Shown: positions 12,974 through 21,686 of the stretch, piece after piece
Numbering within the stretch: the first letter of the stretch is position 1
Layout: every line of letters begins with the position of its first letter
Assembly: GCA_001766825.1 (NCBI GenBank)
Contig: LYOR01000004.1
Span: forward strand, 1-64,000
Origin: Candidatus Syntropharchaeum butanivorans
Lineage (GTDB): Archaea > Halobacteriota > Syntropharchaeia > Syntropharchaeales > Syntropharchaeaceae
DNA length: 64,000 bases
Reading direction: 5' to 3'
Position numbers and translations under genes: made by a program
Notes under the pieces: generated by a model
Database searches by the model: none
Seen by the model: only the letters and a program-made list of their open reading frames with translations
Told to the model about the DNA's origin: nothing

Positions 12974-14050
12974 ATGGGAAGTGTTAAGGCAATGGCGTTA
13001 ATTTTGTTAGTTGTGAGCATGTTTTCGGTGTGGATTGTGAATGCGGATGATACAGGCGAGTCTTCACCTGATCTTGGAGGTTGTGAGGGTTGTCATTCAG
13101 ATATCGCAGCAAACTTCACCAACTCTCTTCACTACACCGGTGCGGGAATGAAGGGAGAGTATGCGAGATTCGCTGCAAAAGAGCTCGGAATTGATATGGA
13201 TGAATACTATGCAAAGTGGAACTGCTCTAAATGCCATGCCACCACCTGCCAGAGGTGCCATGGAGAAAATCCGCATGAGGAGGACATGAGCAAAAATATC
13301 TCGACATGTGACCAGTGCCACTTTAAGAAACAGACTGCGACCTTTGTGGGAGAGATGCCGGGACATAAGAAGAAAGGACCAGCACCTGACATTCATTATA
13401 CGAAGGGACTGATATGTACGGACTGCCATAATGCGGCAGAGATACACGGAGATGGAAACGTGTACACGAGCCAGCTTGAAGCGGTGACGACAAAGTGTGA
13501 GGATTGCCACAGCAGTCCAGGAAAAACGGTCAAAGACATGCCTGTGACACAGTATTCAACGGATGTACCTGCGCACAAGATACATAAAGATAAACTCGAC
13601 TGCATCGCTTGCCATTCAGGATGGGTGCTGACCTGTAAAAATTGCCATTTAGATACCAGGAAAGGTACGCAGCCGGTCTCTGACGAGTTCTATCTTGGCA
13701 AGGGTTCTGATGGGAAGATAAAAACGTTCGTCAAGATGGAGGCTTTCTATGATAATGCCTCCCATGTAGGGTATGGCGAGTGGTTCTCGCACACGGTAAC
13801 AGATACGGCAAAAGACTGTGCATTTTGTCACGAGAGTAAGGAAGTGCTCTGTGAGGGCTGCGAGGGAGATATACTCGGAAAAGGTGGTTCGTTCATACCA
13901 CAGGAGACGATAGATAGGATATATGGGATCACTGCACCAACAGAAGCTCCCACCACTGGGATGCCGGAGGAAACACCTACACCTGGATTTGGTATCATAC
14001 CTGCTCTTGGTGGGCTTGCTCTCGTAGTTTATCTTGTGAGGAGGCGATAA
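12974..14050 (+). CDS. Secreted multihaem c-type cytochrome with PGF-CTERM-like anchor
   Basis: Signal peptide MGSVKAMALILLVVSMFSVWIVNA. Nine CxxCH motifs (CEGCH, CSKCH, CQRCH, CDQCH, CTDCH, CEDCH, CIACH, CKNCH, CAFCH) plus a CEGCE. The C-terminus PTPGFGIIPALGGLALVVYLVRRR fits PGF-CTERM. Confidence 0.92.
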   Translation: MGSVKAMALILLVVSMFSVWIVNADDTGESSPDLGGCEGCHSDIAANFTNSLHYTGAGMKGEYARFAAKELGIDMDEYYAKWNCSKCHATTCQRCHGENPHEEDMSKNISTCDQCHFKKQTATFVGEMPGHKKKGPAPDIHYTKGLICTDCHNAAEIHGDGNVYTSQLEAVTTKCEDCHSSPGKTVKDMPVTQYSTDVPAHKIHKDKLDCIACHSGWVLTCKNCHLDTRKGTQPVSDEFYLGKGSDGKIKTFVKMEAFYDNASHVGYGEWFSHTVTDTAKDCAFCHESKEVLCEGCEGDILGKGGSFIPQETIDRIYGITAPTEAPTTGMPEETPTPGFGIIPALGGLALVVYLVRRR

Positions 14051-14053
14051 GCC

Positions 14054-14626
14054 TCACATTCTTTTTTTCATTGATAAAATCGCAATCAATGAGCTGAGAA
14101 GGATTATAAATAGTCCTCCAAGGAAGAACCAGAACCAGGCACCGGTATGGGAAACAGCGGTGAGAGAATGGGTGGCAGGGATGGTGGGGGCCTTGGCACT
14201 CTCACGAAGTAAAGATGGCGTTTCTGCCCAGGTTAAATACTTGATCGCCCCTGATACGATCACAAGAGCCCCGATCATCCAGACCATGCGTCTGAGAATC
14301 GTTAAAACATCCTCTTTAGATCTTTTCCCCGGTATAATGACGATCAACCGCTCCTGTGGTGCATAGATCTTGATATCCCGCATCTTCTTGCTGTATCTCT
14401 TCTCAACAACCTTTATCAGTCTAGCCTCACTCAGCTTATCCAGGTTATACATGACGGTCGTGAGGGGTATTCCCAGATGCTCCGATATCTCAGATGCAGA
14501 TGAAGGTGTATCAGCGAGAAAATCAAGAATTTTTCTTGCAGTCTCGTTTGAGATGGCCTGGACAACCGTCTTCGAGCTATCATCATCGAGTGGAAGCATA
14601 AGAACTTTCTTGTCCTCGTTCACCAT
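14054..14626 (-). CDS. Membrane-anchored winged-helix (ArsR-like) regulator
   Basis: ISNETARKILDFLADTPSSASEISEHLGIPLTTVMYNLDKLSEARLIKV (wHTH), followed by two C-terminal TM helices. Confidence 0.8.
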   Translation of the reverse strand: MVNEDKKVLMLPLDDDSSKTVVQAISNETARKILDFLADTPSSASEISEHLGIPLTTVMYNLDKLSEARLIKVVEKRYSKKMRDIKIYAPQERLIVIIPGKRSKEDVLTILRRMVWMIGALVIVSGAIKYLTWAETPSLLRESAKAPTIPATHSLTAVSHTGAWFWFFLGGLFIILLSSLIAILSMKKRM

Positions 14627-14782
14627 CCTTACTCTCCAGGTATATCTTTTTTATCTTTTTGATAGGTTCAAAGATCCTCGAAGGATCAGGGTTTCTGAAG
14701 AGAGTAATACACTGATGGGTTTCTATCAGACCGGCACCGATCTTTGGAAAACAATTTATACCCCGGGTGTGAAGCATAGTTG

Positions 14783-14856
14783 GGGCCCGTGGTCTAGTCG
14801 GTTATGACATCGCCTTGACACGGCGGGGATCCTGAGTTCGAATCTCAGCGGGCCCA
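14783..14856 (+). tRNA. tRNA-Val (anticodon GAC)
   Basis: GGGCCCG acceptor pairs with CGGGCCC; anticodon arm TCGCC-TTGACAC-GGCGG; T arm CTGAG-TTCGAAT-CTCAG; discriminator A; CCA not encoded. TATA-like AACAATTTATACC upstream. Confidence 0.96.
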
Positions 14857-15498
14857 TTAACTGGTTTTAAGCAGTGATAATACCCCCCTCACCCCGCCCC
14901 ACACGAACCACACCCCGAATAGAACGAGCGTGGAGCCACACAGGATGAAGAGCGGTTTCCAGATCTTCTCCCCGAACATCTGACTGCTTTTGAAGACTGA
15001 GACTGTTACAATCCAGTACCATCCAAGATCAACGAGCCAGTGGGTGATCAGAAACAGGATGAAACCGAGCCTCCCATACTCGAGCGAGGTGAGGATGAGA
15101 AGGCTACCAATCGCAACCCACCAGAGGTAGAAGGCAGGGTTTGAGGCAGAGGTGACAAAGCCGATGAAGATGGCAGAGTGATGTATCGCTCCTGCCTCAA
15201 GATTCATATCTATCCTGAACATTCCGATCCCAAGATAGATCATCAGGCTTCCGCCAATCAGCCCGATCAGGATCCTGACAGGGGTAACCTCGAATATATA
15301 CGATAATCCAAGGTAGATAAGAAGAATCAATGGGATTTCGATTAATCCATGACCAACTGCAATCCAAACACCTGCATTTTTATCCTCACACCCCTTTGCA
15401 ACCGCGCCTGCAAGAACAGGCCCTGGCATCATCACGCCGGATAATGAAACGAGGACAACACCTGCCAGGAAGAGGAGAAGCGTGCTCATCCAGGGCAT
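14857..15498 (-). CDS. LysE-family translocator
   Basis: Multi-TM protein, VVLVSLSGVMMPGPVLAGAVAKGCEDKNAGVWIAVGHGLIEIPLILLIYLG... Confidence 0.85.
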   Translation of the reverse strand: MPWMSTLLLFLAGVVLVSLSGVMMPGPVLAGAVAKGCEDKNAGVWIAVGHGLIEIPLILLIYLGLSYIFEVTPVRILIGLIGGSLMIYLGIGMFRIDMNLEAGAIHHSAIFIGFVTSASNPAFYLWWVAIGSLLILTSLEYGRLGFILFLITHWLVDLGWYWIVTVSVFKSSQMFGEKIWKPLFILCGSTLVLFGVWFVWGGVRGVLSLLKTS

Positions 15499-15548
15499 CT
15501 ATGCCAGGTTGGGGTATAAGAGTGTTTCTGAGCTGACTGCTCGCTTTA

Positions 15549-16385
15549 TCACCTGCTCTGAAACTTTCGCTGAATCGCAACCGCGATCAGGTTTATCACA
15601 AGAACCATCCCCAAAAGCACAATAGCAGTGCCGTAAGCCATCTCATCGGATATACCTTCAGATGCAAGGATATAGAGGTGATACGGTAGTGCCCGCACTG
15701 GATCAAAGATTGACCCGGGAAGAAGGAGTGACGAGCCTGCGGTGTACATGATCACCGCGGTCTCACCGATCGCCTTTCCTGTACCGAGAATGACCCCGGT
15801 TGTGATACCGGGAAGGGCAGATGGCAGGATTATATGGCGCACGGTCTGGAGCTTCGTCGCACCGAGTGCCAGGCTCCCCTCTGTTAGCTCTGCTGAAACC
15901 GCCTTTATCGCCTCCTCTGATGTCCTGACCGTCCAGGGCAGTATCATAAACATCAACGCAAGCCCGCCTGAGAGGATGGAAAAGCCAAATCCAAGATACA
16001 CTACAAGGAATGCATACCCGAAGAGCCCGATCACTACGGACGGGATGCCTGCGAGACATTCAACAGAGAAGTTGATGATACGGGTTATAGTGTTATCTGG
16101 TGCGTATGATGTGAGGTATACAGCAGCCCCGACCCCTATGGGAACTGCTGTAAGTGTAGAAACTGCAACGAGGCAGAGTGACCCCACAATCGCAGGAAAG
16201 ATACCACCTTCTGCTCCACCCAAGCGAGGAGAGTCCAGGAGGAATGTAAGATTCACCACTCCAACCCCGTGGATCAGAATATACCCGATTATGTAGAGGA
16301 GAATCAGTATCACGAGCGCGGCAGATCCTCCCAGCATGAAAGATGCGACCCTGTCAGAGATCTCTGCTGAACGTATCCTGTTCAT
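15549..16385 (-). CDS. pstA: Phosphate ABC transporter permease PstA
   Basis: SFSVECLAGIPSVVIGLFGYAFLVVYLGFGFSILSGGLALMFMILPWTVRTSEEAIKAV..., AIGETAVIMYTAGSS. Confidence 0.9.
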   Translation of the reverse strand: MNRIRSAEISDRVASFMLGGSAALVILILLYIIGYILIHGVGVVNLTFLLDSPRLGGAEGGIFPAIVGSLCLVAVSTLTAVPIGVGAAVYLTSYAPDNTITRIINFSVECLAGIPSVVIGLFGYAFLVVYLGFGFSILSGGLALMFMILPWTVRTSEEAIKAVSAELTEGSLALGATKLQTVRHIILPSALPGITTGVILGTGKAIGETAVIMYTAGSSLLLPGSIFDPVRALPYHLYILASEGISDEMAYGTAIVLLGMVLVINLIAVAIQRKFQSR

Positions 16386-17263
16386 CGTTCAACCCCTATC
16401 CTGGACAGTACGTGGTGTGACATCAGATTTAAGACTGCAACCATCAGTAAGAGCACGATACCTGTTGCAAAGAGTGCCTGCTGATGATCACCGGGGGCTG
16501 CATAACCCATCTCGATCACGATATTCGCTGTCATCGTTCTTGCTGGCTCAAGCACGTTGTAGAGCGGCTCCGGCAGGACTGGTGTGTTTCCTGTGACCAT
16601 GAGCACTGCCATCGTCTCACCGATCGAGTTTCCCATACCAAGTATCACACCTGCCACGATCCCGGATCTTGCACCCGGGAGGATTATCCCTTTGATCGTC
16701 TGCCACTTTGTTGCACCAAGCGCGATTGATGCTTCTCTGTATGTTGCAGGCACAGCCTTGATCGCATCTGCTGAGATCGTTATGATATGGGGAAGTGCCA
16801 TGATCGCGAGGATTATCGAGCCTGCAAGAATGCTGAAGCCACATCCACCGATATTTTCCCTGATTAACGGTACTAAAAGAACAAGCCCGAAAAAACCGAG
16901 AACAACCGAAGGGATTCCGACAAGAAGTTCGATCCCCCGTCTGATCAGAGACTGTGCCCAGCCGGGTGCAACCTCAACGAGAAAAATTGCACAGGCAACA
17001 CCAGGCGGTACTGCAAGAATCAGTGAGCCGATGGCAACATAGATGGATCCAACGATCATCGGAAAGATCCCATATGACGGTTCACCTGCTATCGCGATCG
17101 GGTTCCAGGTCATCCCGAGACAGAAGTTACGAACGCCAAGCTTCAGGAGGATCGGTGCACCCTCTTTGATGAGAAAGAGGAGTATGAGTGCCACGATCAC
17201 AATGGCGCAGGTGGCCGATGCGAAGAGAGATACCTCGATGACTCGTTCAGCTTTCCGGTTCAT
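16382..17263 (-). CDS. pstC: Phosphate ABC transporter permease PstC
   Basis: ELLVGIPSVVLGFFGLVLLVPLI... ALGATKWQTIKGIILPGARSGIVAGVILGMGNSIGETMAVLMVTGN. Confidence 0.9.
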   Translation of the reverse strand: MNRKAERVIEVSLFASATCAIVIVALILLFLIKEGAPILLKLGVRNFCLGMTWNPIAIAGEPSYGIFPMIVGSIYVAIGSLILAVPPGVACAIFLVEVAPGWAQSLIRRGIELLVGIPSVVLGFFGLVLLVPLIRENIGGCGFSILAGSIILAIMALPHIITISADAIKAVPATYREASIALGATKWQTIKGIILPGARSGIVAGVILGMGNSIGETMAVLMVTGNTPVLPEPLYNVLEPARTMTANIVIEMGYAAPGDHQQALFATGIVLLLMVAVLNLMSHHVLSRIGVER

Positions 17264-17981
17264 TCATCAGGTCAACGATCAGCTCCCGCTTGCCTGTGGG
17301 AAATACCCTGTAGATCCAGAGTCTCTCATCTTCCATCTCGATGAGGTTGTAGCAATGGGTCGTCCTTGCCTTGATACTCTTTGAGCACGCAGTCCCCGCA
17401 TTCACCACAAGCATACCGTTAAGCCTCCAGACCCAGGGCACGTGCTTATGCCCGCAGAGTACAAGATCCACATCACATCTACATAAGAGCTCAAGCACAT
17501 CACCCGCATCCACCGGTATCTGCCGTTCACGCCCTGTCATCGGGACCGGGAGAAGGTGGTGGTGAAGTGCAAAGACCCTGATCTCGCCAGGCCTGAAGCA
17601 CTCTGCTATCCAGTCATACATCTCCCGTCCGATATGTCCATCATCCACGTCAGGCTGGGATGAATCCACACCCACCACCGTGACCCGACCAAAGGAATGG
17701 GACGAGGATCGTTTCCCAAATATCTCTTCAAAGAGCAGGTAGCCAACGTTTCTTGAGTCGTGGTTTCCAGGAACGATCACCCTGTTTCTACACTCAATCC
17801 GCCCGATCCACTCCTCTGCATTTCTGTACTCATTATAAGAGCCGTACTGAGTCAGATCTCCTGTTATCACCAGAATATCCGGTGTGATATCATTGACACT
17901 CTCTATCACAGCCTCTGCAGTATCCGGAAGAAAGTACCCATCAGAGAGGTGGAGATCTGAAAGATGCACAATGCGTATCAT
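17247..17981 (-). CDS. Calcineurin-like metallophosphoesterase (Icc/CpdA-like) inside the pst operon
   Basis: IVHLSDLHLSDGYF, ITGDLTQYGSYNEY, VIVPGNHDSRN, LCGHKHVPWVWRLNG. Overlaps both the pstS 3' end and the pstC 5' end. Confidence 0.9.
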   Translation of the reverse strand: MIRIVHLSDLHLSDGYFLPDTAEAVIESVNDITPDILVITGDLTQYGSYNEYRNAEEWIGRIECRNRVIVPGNHDSRNVGYLLFEEIFGKRSSSHSFGRVTVVGVDSSQPDVDDGHIGREMYDWIAECFRPGEIRVFALHHHLLPVPMTGRERQIPVDAGDVLELLCRCDVDLVLCGHKHVPWVWRLNGMLVVNAGTACSKSIKARTTHCYNLIEMEDERLWIYRVFPTGKRELIVDLMNEPES

Positions 17982-18856
17982 CTTGATCCCCTCCCCCCTA
18001 CCGGTATAAAGTGCAGCTCTTCAACGATTTCCTGTCCTTCTTCTGAGAGGATGAAGTCGAGAAATTCCTCTTCACCCGGGTCCGGATCACCCTTGGTGAT
18101 CATCCACAGCGTCCTTGATATGGGATACTTACCGTTCACGACGTTCTCGACCGTCGGCTCAACACCGTCAAGTTTGAGTGCTTTTACATCCTGGTTGACA
18201 TATCCAAGTGATAAGAACCCTATTGCGTTCTCGTTTCCAGCCACAGTGGCCCGTACCTTCCCATTTGAGTCCTGGATTATCGCGGTATCGGTGATCTCCT
18301 CATTGATGGGTTTCATTACCGCATGCTCGAAGCAATCCCTTGTTCCCGACCCCTCCTCACGGGAGACCACCATGATCCTGGCATCCACGCCACCAAGATC
18401 CTTCCAGTTTGTGATTTCTCCGGTGTAGATACGCCGCAGCTCCTCCATCGTAATACTGTTTACCGGGTTGGATGGATGCACCACGATCGCAACACCGTCC
18501 TTTGCGATTGGATGCGGTATAAGATCCGGATACCTGCTCCTTTCAGACTCTTTCAACTCGCGAGATGCGGTTCCTATATCAACCGTCCCCTCTGCAACGG
18601 CCTTTATCCCGTGTGATGATCCTCCACCTGCAACATCGATCCTGCTTCCAGGGTGCTTCTCCATAAAGACGCGTGCACATTCTTCTGCGATCGGTAAAAC
18701 CGTTGTCGATCCTGCGATCTGAAGCTCCACATTCTCCACCGATTCACCAGCTCCAGCACCGCTTTTCGTATCGTTGATACATCCTGATACGGCAAGCGAT
18801 GCTACAAGTATTACGAGCACGCTCAGTGCTCCAGCCCTGTCGTTCGACCATCTCAT
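17978..18856 (-). CDS. pstS: Phosphate ABC transporter substrate-binding lipoprotein PstS
   Basis: Lipobox ASLAVSGC; LQIAGSTTVLPIAEECARVFMEKHPGSRIDVAGGGSSHGIKAVAEGTVDIGTASRELK; SREEGSGTRDCFEH. Confidence 0.92.
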   Translation of the reverse strand: MRWSNDRAGALSVLVILVASLAVSGCINDTKSGAGAGESVENVELQIAGSTTVLPIAEECARVFMEKHPGSRIDVAGGGSSHGIKAVAEGTVDIGTASRELKESERSRYPDLIPHPIAKDGVAIVVHPSNPVNSITMEELRRIYTGEITNWKDLGGVDARIMVVSREEGSGTRDCFEHAVMKPINEEITDTAIIQDSNGKVRATVAGNENAIGFLSLGYVNQDVKALKLDGVEPTVENVVNGKYPISRTLWMITKGDPDPGEEEFLDFILSEEGQEIVEELHFIPVGGRGSR

Positions 18857-18894
18857 ACCATAATCACCGGTTGAGATGATGCCCACAGAGAATA

Positions 18895-18952
18895 TATATC
18901 TTCTCGACATAGAATATATTTATATACATATACACAATAGAGCTATATAGTT
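18895..18952. promoter_or_regulatory. Divergent pstS / phoU-like promoter region
   Basis: Very AT-rich segment between divergent genes: atatatatcttctcgacatagaatatatttatatacatatacacaatagagctatatag, with several TATA-like boxes. Confidence 0.5.
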
Positions 18953-19999
18953 ATGGAGATCAGAAAGGTGCAGGTTACAGGGGGGTCATCCTACATTGTA
19001 TCACTCCCCAAGAGCTGGATCGAGGCACTCGGGATAAAGAAGAACGATCCTCTCGGTATCATCATCAGACAGGACGGGACACTGGTTATCACCCCCTCCA
19101 TCATCGAGGAGAAGGATCAACAGGGCAAGACTTTTGGGATCAAACCTGAAACAGATCCAGAATTTCTATTTCGCTCTCTCATCGGGGCTTATATAGCAGG
19201 ATATAAGATAATCAGGGTAATATCAAACGGGGAGATGCCTGCTCGCATAAGAACAACGGTGAAAGATTTCTGCCAGACGACGATAGGACCGGAGGTGATA
19301 GAGGAGTCTGTAAATGAGATCGTCACAAAGGACCTGCTCAATCCTGCTGAGATGCCATTTGAGAGGACGATTCAGAGGATGCAGATCATAATAAATAGCA
19401 TGTACCGCGGTGCGATAACCGCTCTTGTCGATAGGGATACGGTACTCGCAGAGGATGTTATAAAGAACGATAACGAGGTTGACAGGCTCCACTGGCTTGT
19501 TATGAGGCAGTCAAACCTGATAGCACGCGATCTTAAAGTGGCAGAGAAGATGGGAACAACGATCTGGGCTGCTTCACATTACACAATGATAAGCAGGCTG
19601 TTTGAGCGTATAGCAGACCATATATGCAGGATAGCAAAGAATGTCATAGATCTTGGGAGTGAAAGGATCAATCAGGGGATTGTGAAGGGGATAGTTGATG
19701 CGAGTGACCTTGCAATAGATATACTTACAAGGAGTGTGGATGCATTCTTTGAGAGGAGTATTGAAGGTTCAAATGAGAGCATCGAGTTGGGGAGCGATCT
19801 AATCAAGCTATGTGAGAAGATCACAGATATGATACTTGAGAAGCAGAGCAGGATTGCACTACCTTTAAGCAGCATCGTTGAGAGCATTCGCAGGATTGGA
19901 GAGTACTCAAGCGATATCTCAGAGTGTGTCATCGATCATCTCATTGGAGAGGGGCTTATACTAACTTACCAAACTTACCACAAAGTTAGTAAACTTTAA
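18953..19999 (+). CDS. AbrB + PhoU domain phosphate uptake regulator
   Basis: MEIRKVQVTGGSSYIVSLPKSWIEALGIKKNDPLGIII (AbrB-like) followed by PhoU helical repeats; divergent from pstS. Confidence 0.88.
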   Translation: MEIRKVQVTGGSSYIVSLPKSWIEALGIKKNDPLGIIIRQDGTLVITPSIIEEKDQQGKTFGIKPETDPEFLFRSLIGAYIAGYKIIRVISNGEMPARIRTTVKDFCQTTIGPEVIEESVNEIVTKDLLNPAEMPFERTIQRMQIIINSMYRGAITALVDRDTVLAEDVIKNDNEVDRLHWLVMRQSNLIARDLKVAEKMGTTIWAASHYTMISRLFERIADHICRIAKNVIDLGSERINQGIVKGIVDASDLAIDILTRSVDAFFERSIEGSNESIELGSDLIKLCEKITDMILEKQSRIALPLSSIVESIRRIGEYSSDISECVIDHLIGEGLILTYQTYHKVSKL

Positions 20000-20025
20000 A
20001 TATAACCTCACGCTAATCCCCCCTT

Positions 20026-21273
20026 ATGATACGAAGAGGGAAGATTATAGCTGTAATTGGGTTGATACTGCTTATAGCATCTACAATTCCGGTTTCAACA
20101 GCAGGATCGCACGCAAACATCGTGATAACCGATGTTAAACCGACAGATCTATCTCCGGGCGATACAAGAGATGTTATACTCACGATCAAGAACGATGGCA
20201 GCAGGGATGCCCGCCACATCACGCTCAACTTTCAGAGCACTTCCTATGTATCTGTCATCGGATCATCAGTCGTCTACATCCATTCACTGAATGCATGGAC
20301 ATCAAAGGACGTGACGATAAAGGTGCATGTGGCAGAGGGCACCCCTGATGGGACGTATGAGGTACCGATCACATGCTCATTCGATGAGTACTACTACACA
20401 GCAACCCAGGGGTATGTCACAGCGCCGATGACCCCAACCCAGCTTGGGATCGTCTTTAATGTGAGAGGTGAGATCATAATCGATGTTGCTGATGTTACAA
20501 CCGATCCTACAGAGGTCAGGCCCGGGGATGACTATGTGACCGTGACCGCCACGCTATCAAACTCAGGAGAGGGGCAGGCGAAAGAGGTTAAGGCAGTGCT
20601 TGAATGTCCAGAGGGGTTCAAACCATCAAAATCTGCGACAAACATCGCATACATCGGCATCTTAAATCCAGGATCACAGAGTGTGGCAACATTCCATATT
20701 GACGTTGAAGATGGGATCAGGGACGGATACTACAGCTTACCACTTAGAATAACCTACAAGGATACAAACAACAACGATTACAGCATCACAAGGGATCTGC
20801 GGATCCTTGTTGAGCCAAAGCCTGACTTTGAGGTTACATCGGTTAAGATTAGCCCAGAGACGATAAGATCCGGGGATCACGTGAGACTTGAGATCACGGT
20901 CAAAAACACCGGATCAGAGGATGCAAAGTCGGTTGAGATAAGGGCGATAAGGAAGGCAACCCAGCCGTTTGATTTTGATGAGAGGAGCTGCTACATCGGA
21001 GATCTTGATGTTGGAGAGGAAGGAACCGGGGCGCTTACATTTGATGTCGAGAATCCCGCGGATGCGAGAGAGTACCTGCTCAAGGTGCGGATAAGATGTA
21101 CCGGGGATCCGGATGCGGGAGATTACAACGTATACACCTTTGACAGGACGGTTCCAGTCACCGTATCACCCGGGGCTGCAAAGCACGAGATGCAGGCGAG
21201 GTACGCTATCTTCATAGGAGCCCTCATCGTTCTCTTTGGAGGTATCTACTACTACCTTAAGGGAAGAAAATGA
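20026..21273 (+). CDS. COG1361/CARDB-like S-layer-related repeat protein with C-terminal TM
   Basis: Signal peptide and repeated Ig-like units (VTDVKPTDLSPGDTRDVILTIKNDGSRDARHITL; VTSVKISPETIRSGDHVRLEITVKNTGSEDAKSVEI); C-terminal TM YAIFIGALIVLFGGIYYYLKGRK. Confidence 0.8.
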   Translation: MIRRGKIIAVIGLILLIASTIPVSTAGSHANIVITDVKPTDLSPGDTRDVILTIKNDGSRDARHITLNFQSTSYVSVIGSSVVYIHSLNAWTSKDVTIKVHVAEGTPDGTYEVPITCSFDEYYYTATQGYVTAPMTPTQLGIVFNVRGEIIIDVADVTTDPTEVRPGDDYVTVTATLSNSGEGQAKEVKAVLECPEGFKPSKSATNIAYIGILNPGSQSVATFHIDVEDGIRDGYYSLPLRITYKDTNNNDYSITRDLRILVEPKPDFEVTSVKISPETIRSGDHVRLEITVKNTGSEDAKSVEIRAIRKATQPFDFDERSCYIGDLDVGEEGTGALTFDVENPADAREYLLKVRIRCTGDPDAGDYNVYTFDRTVPVTVSPGAAKHEMQARYAIFIGALIVLFGGIYYYLKGRK

Positions 21274-21686
21274 ACGAGCTTGAGAAGATGCTCAGGGTCT
21301 TTGAGCTTTTCACAACTGCACTCGGAGGTAGCACAAAGGATGGGAAGATTCTTGGAGCATTGTGGATGAAGGGAGGACCGATGAGCGTCTATGAGATATC
21401 TGATGCGACAAATTTGAGCTTAACCGCATGCAGGAATGCGCTTGAGCGCTTAGAGCGGCACTACATAATAAAAAGGGTGAAGGAACGTGGAGATCGAAAG
21501 GTCTACTACACATGCGAGAAAGACCTCACGAAGACGATAAAGAAGGTCTTTGAACGGCTATACGAGGATCTTGGGGTGGCATCCGGGATCATGAAAGGCT
21601 TTGAGGGTGGGGAAGAGCTCAAACTCGAGATTGACAGGGCAAGACGTTACCTTGAACGGATCCTGAGGGGAGATCTGAATGCTTGA
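21270..21686 (+). CDS. Winged-helix transcriptional regulator (TrmB/MarR-like)
   Basis: ILGALWMKGGPMSVYEISDATNLSLTACRNALERLERHYIIKRVKERGDRKVYYTC. Confidence 0.75.
   Translation: MNELEKMLRVFELFTTALGGSTKDGKILGALWMKGGPMSVYEISDATNLSLTACRNALERLERHYIIKRVKERGDRKVYYTCEKDLTKTIKKVFERLYEDLGVASGIMKGFEGGEELKLEIDRARRYLERILRGDLNA

Noticed and set aside
17247-17981. Metallophosphoesterase as an Mre11 partner for the Rad50-like gene
   Set aside because: Short Icc/CpdA-like protein embedded in the pst operon, 40 kb away and lacking Mre11 capping-domain length.
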